A stretch of DNA of 8,495 bases from an uncultured Desulfobacterales bacterium (GCA_945787595.1 CALZJV010000253.1:1-8495), one strand, 5' to 3'; shown: positions 1-6,783, counted from the first letter of the stretch. Notes: generated from the sequence alone by a model not told the origin. Translations and numbers: made by a program.

Positions 1-609
1 GCCCTCGAGCCGCTTAATGGTAATGTGATCTGGCAGTTTGCCACCGGTGATGAAGTCGACACCAGCCCGGCCGTCTCTCTCCTCGGTAGTGTCGTTTTTG
101 CCGGATCAATTGACAACAGGCTTTACGCGGTGTTAAATCCGGTTTCCCGAACCCCTCAGATCAAAGATCTGTCTTTAACATCAAGTGAGTTGGACTCAAA
201 TGTGACCGTTGATGACGCCAATAATTGGTTAAACGGCGACAGTTCAAAGCGCCGATGGGCCGTGCGTGTGGAGGTGGCTCGCAGCCTGGTCGTGAATGCA
301 GAAGGTAAATTTGACTATGATCTGCGTCTGTGGATCCGACAATGCCAAAATGCGGATTGCAGCGACATCATTGGAACATTCTTTGAGAATACCCGCCTGA
401 AATATGATTTTTCTCCCGTCGCAACCCTGCCGTTGACCCAGCAAATCGAATTGATCCAGAATGACCACGATGACTTTGTAAGGTTTCTGTTCGGCTTTAC
501 CGGGGCCGCCGGTTCAGAGGCCTTGGACGCCACCATCAGGCAATTCCAGTTGAGCTTTATCCGGCCCGGTGATCCGGTTGTTACCACCGATCTAAACTGG
601 ACCCCATAA
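1..609 (+). CDS. PQQ-type beta-propeller repeat protein, C-terminal part (5' end outside window)
   Basis: The reading frame is open from base 1 and ends at TAA 607-609, giving 202 residues of a longer protein. The first ~42 residues carry a typical PQQ-like propeller blade: G-N-V-I-W-x-F-A-T-G-D, then SPAV, then V-x-F-A-G-S-x-D-x-x-L-Y-A-V. The same pattern is seen in PQQ-dependent dehydrogenases, in BamB and in many exported propeller proteins of unknown activity. The remaining ~155 residues are not propeller. They look like a mixed-strand extension rich in Asp and Asn, with two close cysteines in a C-x4-C arrangement. I do not recognise this C-terminal domain. A signal peptide and catalytic residues, if any, lie upstream of the window, so enzyme versus scaffold cannot be decided. 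Export to the periplasm or cell surface is likely for the family but not shown here. No clear intrinsic terminator follows the stop. Confidence 0.75.
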   Translation, partial: ALEPLNGNVIWQFATGDEVDTSPAVSLLGSVVFAGSIDNRLYAVLNPVSRTPQIKDLSLTSSELDSNVTVDDANNWLNGDSSKRRWAVRVEVARSLVVNAEGKFDYDLRLWIRQCQNADCSDIIGTFFENTRLKYDFSPVATLPLTQQIELIQNDHDDFVRFLFGFTGAAGSEALDATIRQFQLSFIRPGDPVVTTDLNWTP

Positions 610-813
610 TTCGCCCTATGGACCTAACGCCAATTTAATGGAAAATATAGAGGACTCAAAGAAGGATTTTGATTTCAACACCCCTCCTATGAATGTGTTA
701 AGCAATTCCTGGCCCCGAATTCTGGTGGCACCGCCATCCGGGTAATCCCCCTGAAAGCTAAGTTATTTTTTAACATTCACAGGTCACATATATCCGTCGG
801 GGTTGTCTTAGAG

Positions 814-855
814 ATGAACGTCGAACATCGAACGTCCAACGTTGAACATCGAATA
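814..855 (+). repeat. Heptad repeat array, left arm of inverted pair
   Basis: The stretch is six consecutive 7-base units close to RTCGAAC (ATGAAC, GTCGAAC, ATCGAAC, GTCCAAC, GTTGAAC, ATCGAAT). It is the inverted counterpart of 992-1033: by hand alignment 35 of 42 positions agree without gaps, and all seven differences are transitions. Arrays of this kind are frequent between genes in Desulfobacterota and other environmental genomes, often beside four-helix-bundle ORFs (recalled, not searched). Confidence 0.8.
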
Positions 856-895
856 ATGATGTCGCTCCGCTCCGCAATTTAATTTCATTTGCTTA

Positions 896-994
896 CTATT
901 TCTGTTTCTTTTCAGCCGTTTTGATACTCGTAGCGAAAATCTTCATTAATTCTAATGTTTCCTCTAAAATATCATTTTCTTCATCTTTTTCCAT
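896..994 (-). pseudogene. Probable four-helix-bundle (23S rRNA intervening-sequence type) protein remnant
   Basis: A 32-codon reading frame runs on the minus strand from ATG 994-992 to TAG 898-896. An in-frame TGA directly precedes the ATG, so no longer start exists in this frame. The product starts MEKDEEND and ends with ELMKIFATSIKTAEKKQK. That ending resembles the last helix of the four-helix-bundle family (pattern E-L-x-x-I-F-x-x-S-x-K-T-A), whose members are normally about 110-130 residues. The first three helices are absent, so it looks like an internally deleted or 5'-truncated copy. The start codon coincides with the inner end of the right repeat array, which suggests that repeat and ORF form one unit. 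No ribosome-binding site is visible. Alternatively it could be a genuine small protein or chance coding; the family call comes from memory of the motif only. Confidence 0.5.
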
Positions 995-1033
995 TCAACA
1001 TTCGATGTTGGACGTTCGATGTTCGATGTTCAT
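992..1033 (-). repeat. Heptad repeat array, right arm of inverted pair
   Basis: The stretch is six 7-base units (CATTCAA, CATTCGA, TGTTGGA, CGTTCGA, TGTTCGA, TGTTCAT), the inverted partner of 814-855. Transcripts through both arms could fold into a long imperfect stem with the small ORF in the loop. The last three bases on the inner side are the ATG of the remnant ORF. Confidence 0.8.
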
Positions 1034-1059
1034 TTTTTTTGCTTAACCTTCCACCGTCC

Positions 1060-1092
1060 CCCGGCGTAAAAATAAATTAACGTTTATCCGGG
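1060..1092 (-). terminator. Hairpin directly after the kinase stop codon (possible terminator)
   Basis: Read on the minus strand, CCCGGATAAA pairs with TTTACgCCGGG, with one bulged base and a loop of about 12 bases. It begins immediately after the stop codon of the kinase. No uridine tract follows, so it is not a canonical intrinsic terminator; it could instead protect the 3' end. Confidence 0.3.
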
Positions 1093-4000
1093 TTACCCCC
1101 CATCCAACACCGATCGTACGATTTCAGCCAACCTATTCATCACAATGGGTTTTAAGATAAATGCCTTGATACCCAATTCTTTGGCTTGCCCTTCCGAAAT
1201 CTGTTCACTGAACCCGGTACACAGGATGACCGGGATATCGACACGGATTTTCATGAGTTCCCCGGCCAATTTGTCTCCTGTCAGATTCGGCATGGTCATA
1301 TCGGTCATCACCAGATCAAACTCATCCGACCGGGTTTTAAATGCCTCCAGGGCTTCAATACTGCTGGTCAGGCCCTCGACGGAATATCCCAGACGCTCCA
1401 GCATTTGCCGGTTTAGATCCACCAGAGTTTTTTCGTCATCAACAAGAAGAATACGCTCATTTCCGGTGGGAAGCTCGCTGCCGGCATCAGTGGTAATTTT
1501 CACCTTGTTTTGACTGACCGGGAGGAATACTTCAAAAATTGTCCCCTTCCCCGGTTCGCTCTTCACGCTGATGGCTCCCTCGTGGCTTTTAACAATGCCG
1601 TGAACTACCGAAAGCCCCATACCTGTTCCCTTGCCCCTCTCTTTGGTGGTGAAAAAAGGATCAAATATACGCTCTTTTACTTCCGCCGTCATACCCTGTC
1701 CGGTGTCGCTGACTTCAAGTCGAAGATAAGCACCGGGGCTTATATCGAGTTGGCGGGCCTCAAACTCGGAATCAATCATAACATCGCTCAGACTTACCGC
1801 CAATTGCCCCCCTGTGCCCTGCATGGCGTGCTCGGCATTGGTGCACAGATTCATCAATACCTGATGAATCTGGGTAGGATCCGCCAACGTTGAAGATTTA
1901 CTGGTTATATTCTGTATAATCTCAATCGTACTTGGTAAATAAGCCCTCAAAAGTTTGACAGCTTCTTTGACAAAATGTTCAACCTGGACCGGTTTGAGTT
2001 CCTGGTCTGCGTGGCGACTGAAGGTCAGAATCTGCGCAACAAGGTGTTTAGCGCGATTGCCGGCGATCAGCACTCCCTGCAGATTGCTGTGGATCAGTGA
2101 TCCCTCTTCAGCATCCTCAAGGGCCATTTCCGCGTATCCGATAACAGCCGAAAGAATATTGTTAAAATCATGGGCAATTCCCCCGGCCAGGGTACCGATG
2201 GCTTCCATTTTATGGGCTTGCTGCAGCTGGGCTTCCAGCATCTTCTTTTCCTGCCCGGCTTTTTTTCTTTCGGTAATATCGCGCGATACCCCCAGAATCC
2301 CGATCACTTCACCGCTCACGTCCCGCAGAAAGCTTGCCGTCAACTCAACCCATAAAGTGGAGCCTTTTTTGCAGTAATTTTCAAGCTGCAGAGTTCTCGA
2401 TCGATAGGGGTCTGCCGAATTGCTTGTTTCCCTTGCCAGCTCCTCTGCGATGATATCCTGGGCGTCCTTGAGGGAGGCGGGGGCTAAAATATCTTTTAAA
2501 TCGAGAGCCATATACTCTTTTGGCGTAAATCCCAGCAAACGCTCTATAGATGGACTGACGTAAGAAATTTTTAATGTGGAAACGTCCATGATCCATATTA
2601 CATCGGATATATTGTCTGCTAAAAGACGATACTGTTGTTCGCTTTTTCTGATCTTCTCAATGGACCTTGCATTGATAATGCTAATAGCTGTTTGAGAGGC
2701 GACCCCCGCCAAGAGATTGACTTCACTCTGGTCTATATGTCTTTGTGAACTATTGTTTTCTGCAACCAGCACCCCCAAGGCCTCTTTCTCGTAAACAAGC
2801 GGCACGCAAACATATGATTGAACCTCCATCTGCCAGATGAGACTGAGCCTCCTTTGTGATAGATCTTTTTCAATATCATCTACATTTTTTATCCAAAAAG
2901 GCTTTTGCTCGTTAAATGCCCGGATAATACCGCCTCCCGCATCATGTCTTTCAAGGTTGAACTCGTGATCGCACAGGATTGCTTCCTGATCCTGGGTATA
3001 GCCAAAACCGGCAATAAATTGCAGTCGGCGCTTTGTTGGGTCGGACAGCAAAATCATACCGCGATCGAAATACAGGTGTTTATCCATGCCCGCCACGACC
3101 GTGTCGATGATCCTGTCAACATCCAGAATCTTGGAAATGGCCTGTCCGATTTCCTGAATCAGCAGGGCATTGCTGTGACGGATATTCGTCTCATCCATCA
3201 GATCACGGGCTGCATTGCCCTGGGATTCAATGGTTTTAATGAGTTCTTGTTTCTCGAGCCGTTGAGAGTTTAATAAGGTTGTAAAATACAGAAAGGAGCT
3301 GGTTAGAACCAAAGCGATCCATGATTCTCGGGGGAGGATTGGGAATAAAATCAGCGAGACCGTCAGCCCGGTGATAAACATGGCGTTACGTAGTTGTTTC
3401 CAGAAAATAGCTGGGGTTTTCTCCCAGGTGACAACGTACCGGCAGCAGTCGTCTCCTTTGTGGAAACAAGAGATGTGTTCAATTTCTGCAAATTCATTGG
3501 TGAAGATTTTGGCGACCGCCTCCAATAAGCCAATTCGATTTTCACACTGGTAAGGTTTTTCGTTGGTTCCCGGCACAGGTGTGGAGATGATTTCCACCTT
3601 GGTTCTGCCCAGCTTCTTCCCCCTGACTAAGGCGCCCCGCGATATGGTATTAGCAACCTTTCCGATTCTTAAGTAAATGGAGGCCGGATTGACAAACCCC
3701 AGGGCATATTGCTTGGCGGTCCCGATTCTTTTGCAGGATACGGAAAATCGACCTGCCTCTCTGGAGATATTTGGGTTGCCGGTCATGGCGACAATGATTT
3801 CGTGGAAACAGTCAGTCTGCTTCTGGCTGAACCAGTGGCCGGGATCTTCAACCTCTTGTTCCGCCATCCCGGCGTACTCCAGTATAGGATTGATTTCGAT
3901 GTCCGGGTGATACTCCTGCACGTATTCAATGTAGTTGTTTATAATGCGGCTGCTGTAAAGGGGAAGGTCATTTTCAACCCCCGATTCATCGCCGAGCGCC

Positions 4001-4143
4001 TGGCTGCACCAAACCTTTTCTGCCCCCATCCGGTACATCCACTCGGTGTGCGGATTTTCAATGTGGGAAGTTGTAACCACACCGGAATCGGCTTTGGGAT
4101 CGTCCAATTTTTCTTTGTTTAAAGAATAAGTAAGGTCGGCCAT
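1093..4143 (-). CDS. Hybrid sensor histidine kinase (V4R-like sensor, 2 TM, GAF, PAS, HisKA, HATPase, receiver)
   Basis: The 1016-residue protein senses a signal, autophosphorylates on His and passes phosphate to its own receiver. Residues 1-240 are a soluble sensor module resembling V4R/4-vinyl-reductase-like domains, ending in a Cys-rich motif (C226, G230, D231, C233, C234, R235, Y236). Two hydrophobic helices follow (about 253-270 and 274-291), forming a membrane hairpin, then a helical linker (292-325), GAF (about 326-492) and PAS/PAC (about 502-627). HisKA has the phospho-acceptor H658 in AHDFNN. The HATPase has N-box N765/N769, G1 DTGQGM 813-818, the F-box FDPFFTT and G2 GKGTGMGL 837-844. 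The receiver has acidic D902/D903, phospho-acceptor D948, T976 and K998. All catalytic residues are present, so it should be active. Start: the ATG at 4143 is the first in frame after a stop at 4155-4153, but no good ribosome-binding site precedes it. No separate response regulator is seen nearby, so its output is unknown. Confidence 0.92.
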   Translation of the reverse strand: MADLTYSLNKEKLDDPKADSGVVTTSHIENPHTEWMYRMGAEKVWCSQALGDESGVENDLPLYSSRIINNYIEYVQEYHPDIEINPILEYAGMAEQEVEDPGHWFSQKQTDCFHEIIVAMTGNPNISREAGRFSVSCKRIGTAKQYALGFVNPASIYLRIGKVANTISRGALVRGKKLGRTKVEIISTPVPGTNEKPYQCENRIGLLEAVAKIFTNEFAEIEHISCFHKGDDCCRYVVTWEKTPAIFWKQLRNAMFITGLTVSLILFPILPRESWIALVLTSSFLYFTTLLNSQRLEKQELIKTIESQGNAARDLMDETNIRHSNALLIQEIGQAISKILDVDRIIDTVVAGMDKHLYFDRGMILLSDPTKRRLQFIAGFGYTQDQEAILCDHEFNLERHDAGGGIIRAFNEQKPFWIKNVDDIEKDLSQRRLSLIWQMEVQSYVCVPLVYEKEALGVLVAENNSSQRHIDQSEVNLLAGVASQTAISIINARSIEKIRKSEQQYRLLADNISDVIWIMDVSTLKISYVSPSIERLLGFTPKEYMALDLKDILAPASLKDAQDIIAEELARETSNSADPYRSRTLQLENYCKKGSTLWVELTASFLRDVSGEVIGILGVSRDITERKKAGQEKKMLEAQLQQAHKMEAIGTLAGGIAHDFNNILSAVIGYAEMALEDAEEGSLIHSNLQGVLIAGNRAKHLVAQILTFSRHADQELKPVQVEHFVKEAVKLLRAYLPSTIEIIQNITSKSSTLADPTQIHQVLMNLCTNAEHAMQGTGGQLAVSLSDVMIDSEFEARQLDISPGAYLRLEVSDTGQGMTAEVKERIFDPFFTTKERGKGTGMGLSVVHGIVKSHEGAISVKSEPGKGTIFEVFLPVSQNKVKITTDAGSELPTGNERILLVDDEKTLVDLNRQMLERLGYSVEGLTSSIEALEAFKTRSDEFDLVMTDMTMPNLTGDKLAGELMKIRVDIPVILCTGFSEQISEGQAKELGIKAFILKPIVMNRLAEIVRSVLDGG

Positions 4144-4162
4144 CGCTTTTGTTTAGATCGTT

Positions 4163-4191
4163 TTTATAATGATTAAAATAGCTTACTACAA
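4163..4191 (-). promoter_or_regulatory. Candidate sigma-70-type promoter of the kinase gene
   Basis: On the minus strand TTGTAG (4191-4186) and TATAAA (4168-4163) are separated by exactly 17 bases. The -10 matches 5 of 6 consensus positions and the -35 only 3 of 6. Transcription would start near 4156, giving a leader of roughly a dozen bases, which fits the missing ribosome-binding site. AT-rich sequence yields such matches by chance. Confidence 0.3.
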
Positions 4192-4490
4192 TAAAAAGAC
4201 GTAAAACCTGAAATGAAATATCGGCAGCATTGGTGGAAAACTTTAACCGCAAGAGTGAAATGACCAGTGGCGATAGCTTGGGCACTCGACCGCCTGATCC
4301 TGACCTTATGAAATTATTACCTCACAGCGTTAACAATCTTTGGACAATTTTTCAGCAAACGATTTCTCCTACTGTGTAAACAAGTAAACAAATTGTATCC
4401 AATCCATTTCATAATCCAATATTTCGAATACTTACAGGCATCGACAGGTTTAAATTTATATCTAGAACGGCTGAATGATCGGTGAAGAGG

Positions 4491-4531
4491 GATGAGATGC
4501 AGAATGATTGACGCAAGCGGTGTGTCTCATC
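4491..4531 (+). other. 11-bp hairpin in the PilZ upstream region
   Basis: GATGAGATGCA (4491-4501) pairs with TGTGTCTCATC (4521-4531), including two G-U pairs and an uninterrupted 7-bp Watson-Crick base. The 19-base loop contains CGCAAGCG. There is no T-run after it, so it does not look like a terminator. It lies about 220 bases before the first PilZ gene and could be part of a leader, a small RNA or a DNA-binding site. Confidence 0.35.
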
Positions 4532-4577
4532 ATAACATATTAAATTTAATAAATATTTTCTGGTTTAAGGCAGAATT

Positions 4578-4598
4578 GAATTTCACAATTGCAAATTC
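4578..4598. promoter_or_regulatory. AT-rich palindrome, possible operator
   Basis: GAATTT and AAATTC are 6-bp inverted half-sites separated by nine bases around CAATTG, about 155 bases before the first PilZ start. This is the size and symmetry of a dimeric repressor site, but the region is AT-rich and chance occurrence is plausible. Confidence 0.2.
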
Positions 4599-4751
4599 TA
4601 AGGTTTTTGAAATTTCCCGATAACAAAATGAATTCATTTTTTATGGATTTTGCATGGTTCTTGCAAATAAGATGCTATTTTTAACCATTTTAAATCATAG
4701 CAAACAAAGGCAGCTTCCTGAACTTGGGCACAAAGTATCAAGAGGAAAATA

Positions 4752-5093
4752 ATGGTTATTGAAGATTCAAGGAAACATCCAAGAAGGCTTTGTAACAAAC
4801 CATTATTCTTTACATATAAATATCGACATTTTAGGGGCTTGGCCACAAACATAAGCCGCGGTGGAGCCTTTGTCGAAACCGCAAGAAAGATTTCATTAGG
4901 CCAAAGAGTCAATCTAATTATTCATGGAAGCAAGGATATCAAAGGTTTAAAACTCAAAGGCTGGATTGTGCGTTTGGATCCGGACGGTGTAGGAGTGAGC
5001 TTTAATAGAAGATCAGGCCGAGAGCGCAGGTATGATTTAGATCGCAGAACCGGCTCAGATCGCAGAAAGATTGCTAAACGTCGACATCAGTAA
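4752..5093 (+). CDS. Single-domain PilZ c-di-GMP-binding protein with arginine-rich tail
   Basis: This 113-residue cytoplasmic protein is one PilZ domain, which binds cyclic di-GMP and alters a partner's activity. The two binding motifs are intact: RxxxR at R7-R11 (RKHPR) and the NxSxxG motif at N33-I-S-R-G-G. The barrel continues to the G-V-G-V-S-F strand near residue 84. After the barrel comes a basic tail (about 86-113) with repeated RR pairs (GRERR, LDRR, SDRR, KRR), common in PilZ proteins of this kind and of unknown role. There is no signal peptide, membrane helix or output domain, so it must act through a partner. The start is supported by AGAGGA (4741-4746) five bases before the ATG. 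Residues 7-93 align without gaps to the second PilZ domain of the protein at 6127-6783, with 47 of 87 identical by hand count, so the two arose by duplication. Confidence 0.9.
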   Translation: MVIEDSRKHPRRLCNKPLFFTYKYRHFRGLATNISRGGAFVETARKISLGQRVNLIIHGSKDIKGLKLKGWIVRLDPDGVGVSFNRRSGRERRYDLDRRTGSDRRKIAKRRHQ

Positions 5094-5232
5094 AATAAAC
5101 CTTGAAATAGAATTTGAATTAACATGCCCCAACATATTTTCATCAAGCTTTTAAAATAATTGCCGATATTTAAGCATATTCCGCTAAAAAAATTACTATT
5201 TGGCCGATTGGGCCTAACAAGGTTAAACAACA

Positions 5233-5253
5233 TTGGGGTTGAGACAATCCCAG
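5233..5253 (+). terminator. Hairpin between the first PilZ gene and the unknown gene
   Basis: TTGGGGTTG pairs with CAATCCCAG around a three-base AGA loop, nine pairs including G-U wobbles. It is followed by CTTATTTTGAT, a weak T-rich stretch. It could be a leaky terminator 140 bases after the PilZ stop or a leader structure 75 bases before the next gene. Confidence 0.3.
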
Positions 5254-5327
5254 CTTATTTTGATACAGCAAGGGAATGAATTTGCCGGTACGAATAACGC
5301 TATAAAACTTGGTGGAAGGGATACCAA

Positions 5328-5987
5328 ATGATGTTAAAGCACGTATTATCAAAAGCCCATCAAATTTTGGAAGAGGCCCAGCTAAGTCTTTCTGTTGATA
5401 TGGCAGCTTCCATTGAGCACGTATACAGGGATACTGAAACGCTTATCAATTTTATTAACAGGGAAATAGAAATAATAGAAAATAATGTGAATCTTGATGA
5501 AAATGCAAAGCGGACTGCCAGACGGGAGGTGTTGGAAAATGCTGGCAGGAAATTTGAAATTATAAAGACCAAAAGAACTAACGCTAGATTGGACCAAGAA
5601 CTGGAAGCCAAATTATTAAATGCGTCTGTGCCGGGGAAAGAAGTTAAGTCTCTGCTGAAATTCTTACGCGAAAGAGAAGTTCGTGACAGGTTATCTGGCA
5701 TGACTGAAGCCCAAATCAAATCTCATTTCGGAGACTCACTATTCGATGGTAGTAATCCTCTCTTGGTAGACGCAATTTTAAATGCACCCCCTGGTTTTGA
5801 ACTGCTCCCGGAATCTACCCTTAAAAAACTGCGGTGGACCAGAGCGATAACGCTTAACCCGGAGCTGGCATCCGAATTTAAAATGGCGCGCGAGATGAAT
5901 TCGCTCAGTAATAAAATGCTAATGCTTGTTAAAAAAGGACTTGATAGTTCAAGAAAAAAGGAACTTCCGGTTGCATTTACCAAATAA
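5328..5987 (+). CDS. Helical protein of unknown function in the PilZ cluster
   Basis: I do not recognise this 219-residue protein. It is predicted mostly helical, strongly charged, with no cysteine and a single tryptophan (W170), no signal peptide and no membrane segment, so it is probably cytoplasmic. Residues 1-120 look like long amphipathic helices with coiled-coil character (for example E-I-E-I-I-E-N-N near 46-53 and L-D-Q-E-L-E-A-K-L-L near 88-97). Residues 124-180 form a more compact part with the motif M-T-E-A-Q-I-K-S-H-F-G and P-P-G-F-E-L-L-P. The tail is basic. The start is ATG 5328, with GGAAGGG (5314-5320) seven bases before it; a second ATG follows at 5331. It lies 234 bases after one PilZ gene and 139 before another on the same strand, so a shared c-di-GMP-linked role is possible but rests on position alone. 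Confidence 0.8.
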   Translation: MMLKHVLSKAHQILEEAQLSLSVDMAASIEHVYRDTETLINFINREIEIIENNVNLDENAKRTARREVLENAGRKFEIIKTKRTNARLDQELEAKLLNASVPGKEVKSLLKFLREREVRDRLSGMTEAQIKSHFGDSLFDGSNPLLVDAILNAPPGFELLPESTLKKLRWTRAITLNPELASEFKMAREMNSLSNKMLMLVKKGLDSSRKKELPVAFTK

Positions 5988-6116
5988 AATATTCCGGACT
6001 AGCGCTGTCAAAAGGCTGCAGAAGGTTGATTCTGGTTGTTCAGCACAAAACTATTTACTTAATGTTGAAAGCGAATGTCTTTAACATCGAAATGCCTGGA
6101 TGATCTTTCATAAGAC

Positions 6117-6120
6117 GAGG
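6117..6120 (+). promoter_or_regulatory. Ribosome-binding site deciding a GTG start
   Basis: GAGG lies six bases before GTG 6127. It supports that codon as the start of the tandem PilZ gene. The next in-frame ATG is at residue 34, inside the first PilZ domain, and would remove its RxxxR motif. Confidence 0.6.
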
Positions 6121-6126
6121 TAAATC

Positions 6127-6783
6127 GTGGACTTAAAATCTGATCAGAGAAGGGATAGACGCTTAAGGTGTGAGGCTGTTATATGGCACAATAATTTGTT
6201 ACCTGAAATTTTTTACAACGCCAAAATGTATAACTTCAGTAAGGAGGGGGTATATTTCGAATCCGATCAAATTATCTATCCAGGGGAAGACATTTATATA
6301 GGACTAAAAAAATCCGCATCTTCTATTAACGATAATAAAGATCATATCCATGTTGAAATAAAATGGCGTAAAGATTTACAGAACGCCTCTTTTCGGTTCG
6401 GTTATGGGGCTAAGTTAATTAATCCCATCAACAGTTTGGCAATATCTATGGCTAAAGCTAAATTTCACCAACCGAGCACCCAAATCAATGTTTTTAAAAA
6501 TAAAAAAGATCCTCGAAAACATCCCCGAAAACCTTACCGCAGAGTATTTTTTTTCACATCTATAAATAAACGCTACAAGGGTCTGATTACGAATATAAGC
6601 CGTGGCGGTGCCCATATCATAACCAGGGAAAAATTTTATTTAGGACAGATGATTCAACTTGTCATTCCAGGAGATAAGCAAAAAAAGGATGTCAAATTAA
6701 AGGGCTGGGTTGTCCGTTTGAGCCCGGAAGGACTTGGGGTCAGATTCGATAGAAGAAAAGGCCGAGACCGAAGAAAAGTATAG
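6127..6783 (+). CDS. Tandem PilZ-PilZ c-di-GMP-binding protein
   Basis: This 218-residue protein, starting at GTG and ending at TAG 6781-6783, is two PilZ domains in a row with no other output domain. Domain 1 (about 6-105) has an arginine cluster RRDRR (R8-R12, fits RxxxR) and N36-F-S-K-E-G41 (fits NxSxxG), followed by a divergent barrel ending in G-Y-G-A-K-L. Domain 2 (about 128-210) has RKHPR (R130-R134), N156-I-S-R-G-G161 and a G-L-G-V-R-F strand, then a short basic tail GRDRRKV. Both domains therefore keep the residues needed to bind c-di-GMP, so the protein could bind two dimers or respond over a range of concentrations (inference). Domain 2 is far closer to the single PilZ protein at 4752-5093 than to domain 1. 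It is cytoplasmic, with no membrane segment. It converges with the HDOD-GGDEF gene, with 113 bases between their stops. Confidence 0.9.
   Translation: MDLKSDQRRDRRLRCEAVIWHNNLLPEIFYNAKMYNFSKEGVYFESDQIIYPGEDIYIGLKKSASSINDNKDHIHVEIKWRKDLQNASFRFGYGAKLINPINSLAISMAKAKFHQPSTQINVFKNKKDPRKHPRKPYRRVFFFTSINKRYKGLITNISRGGAHIITREKFYLGQMIQLVIPGDKQKKDVKLKGWVVRLSPEGLGVRFDRRKGRDRRKV

Larger units (their letters stand above)
610..1092. other. Gene-poor gap with a heptad-repeat element
   Basis: This 483-bp stretch separates the propeller gene from the convergent kinase gene. Bases 610-813 hold nothing I can support; the longest forward reading frame there (638-745, 35 codons) has no ribosome-binding site and no recognisable product. 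Bases 814-1033 hold two facing arrays of a 7-base repeat around a short minus-strand reading frame, annotated separately. Bases 1060-1092 form a hairpin just after the kinase stop codon. Confidence 0.7.
4144..4751. other. 608-bp divergent intergenic region
   Basis: The region lies between the divergent kinase and first PilZ genes and is AT-rich, with no supported protein-coding gene. It holds a candidate kinase promoter (4163-4191), an 11-bp hairpin (4491-4531) and a palindromic AT-rich site (4578-4598). It is longer than needed for two promoters, so an untranslated leader or small RNA is possible, but no known RNA family was recognised. Confidence 0.6.

Noticed and set aside
638..745. 35-codon plus-strand ORF after the propeller gene
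   Set aside because: No ribosome-binding site, no recognisable product, and length expected by chance.
814..1033. CRISPR array
   Set aside because: The repeats are contiguous 7-base units without unique spacers and face each other; no cas gene is present.
1145..4122. Several plus-strand open frames of 60-140 codons opposite the kinase gene
   Set aside because: They lie fully antisense to a protein with intact kinase motifs throughout, have no recognisable products and reflect codon bias of the real gene.
4058..4285. 75-codon minus-strand frame overlapping the kinase start
   Set aside because: It overlaps the kinase N-terminus in another frame, has no ribosome-binding site and no family resemblance.
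4491..4531. Possible c-di-GMP (GEMM) riboswitch, because GACGCAAGC recalls the GACGCAAAGC core
   Set aside because: The other conserved half (GCAAACC with a GAAA tetraloop) and the second stem are missing, so the match is to a short string only.
5360..5719. 119-codon minus-strand frame opposite the unknown helical gene
   Set aside because: The plus-strand frame is longer, has a good ribosome-binding site and charged helical composition; the antisense product is a Ser/Leu-rich shadow.
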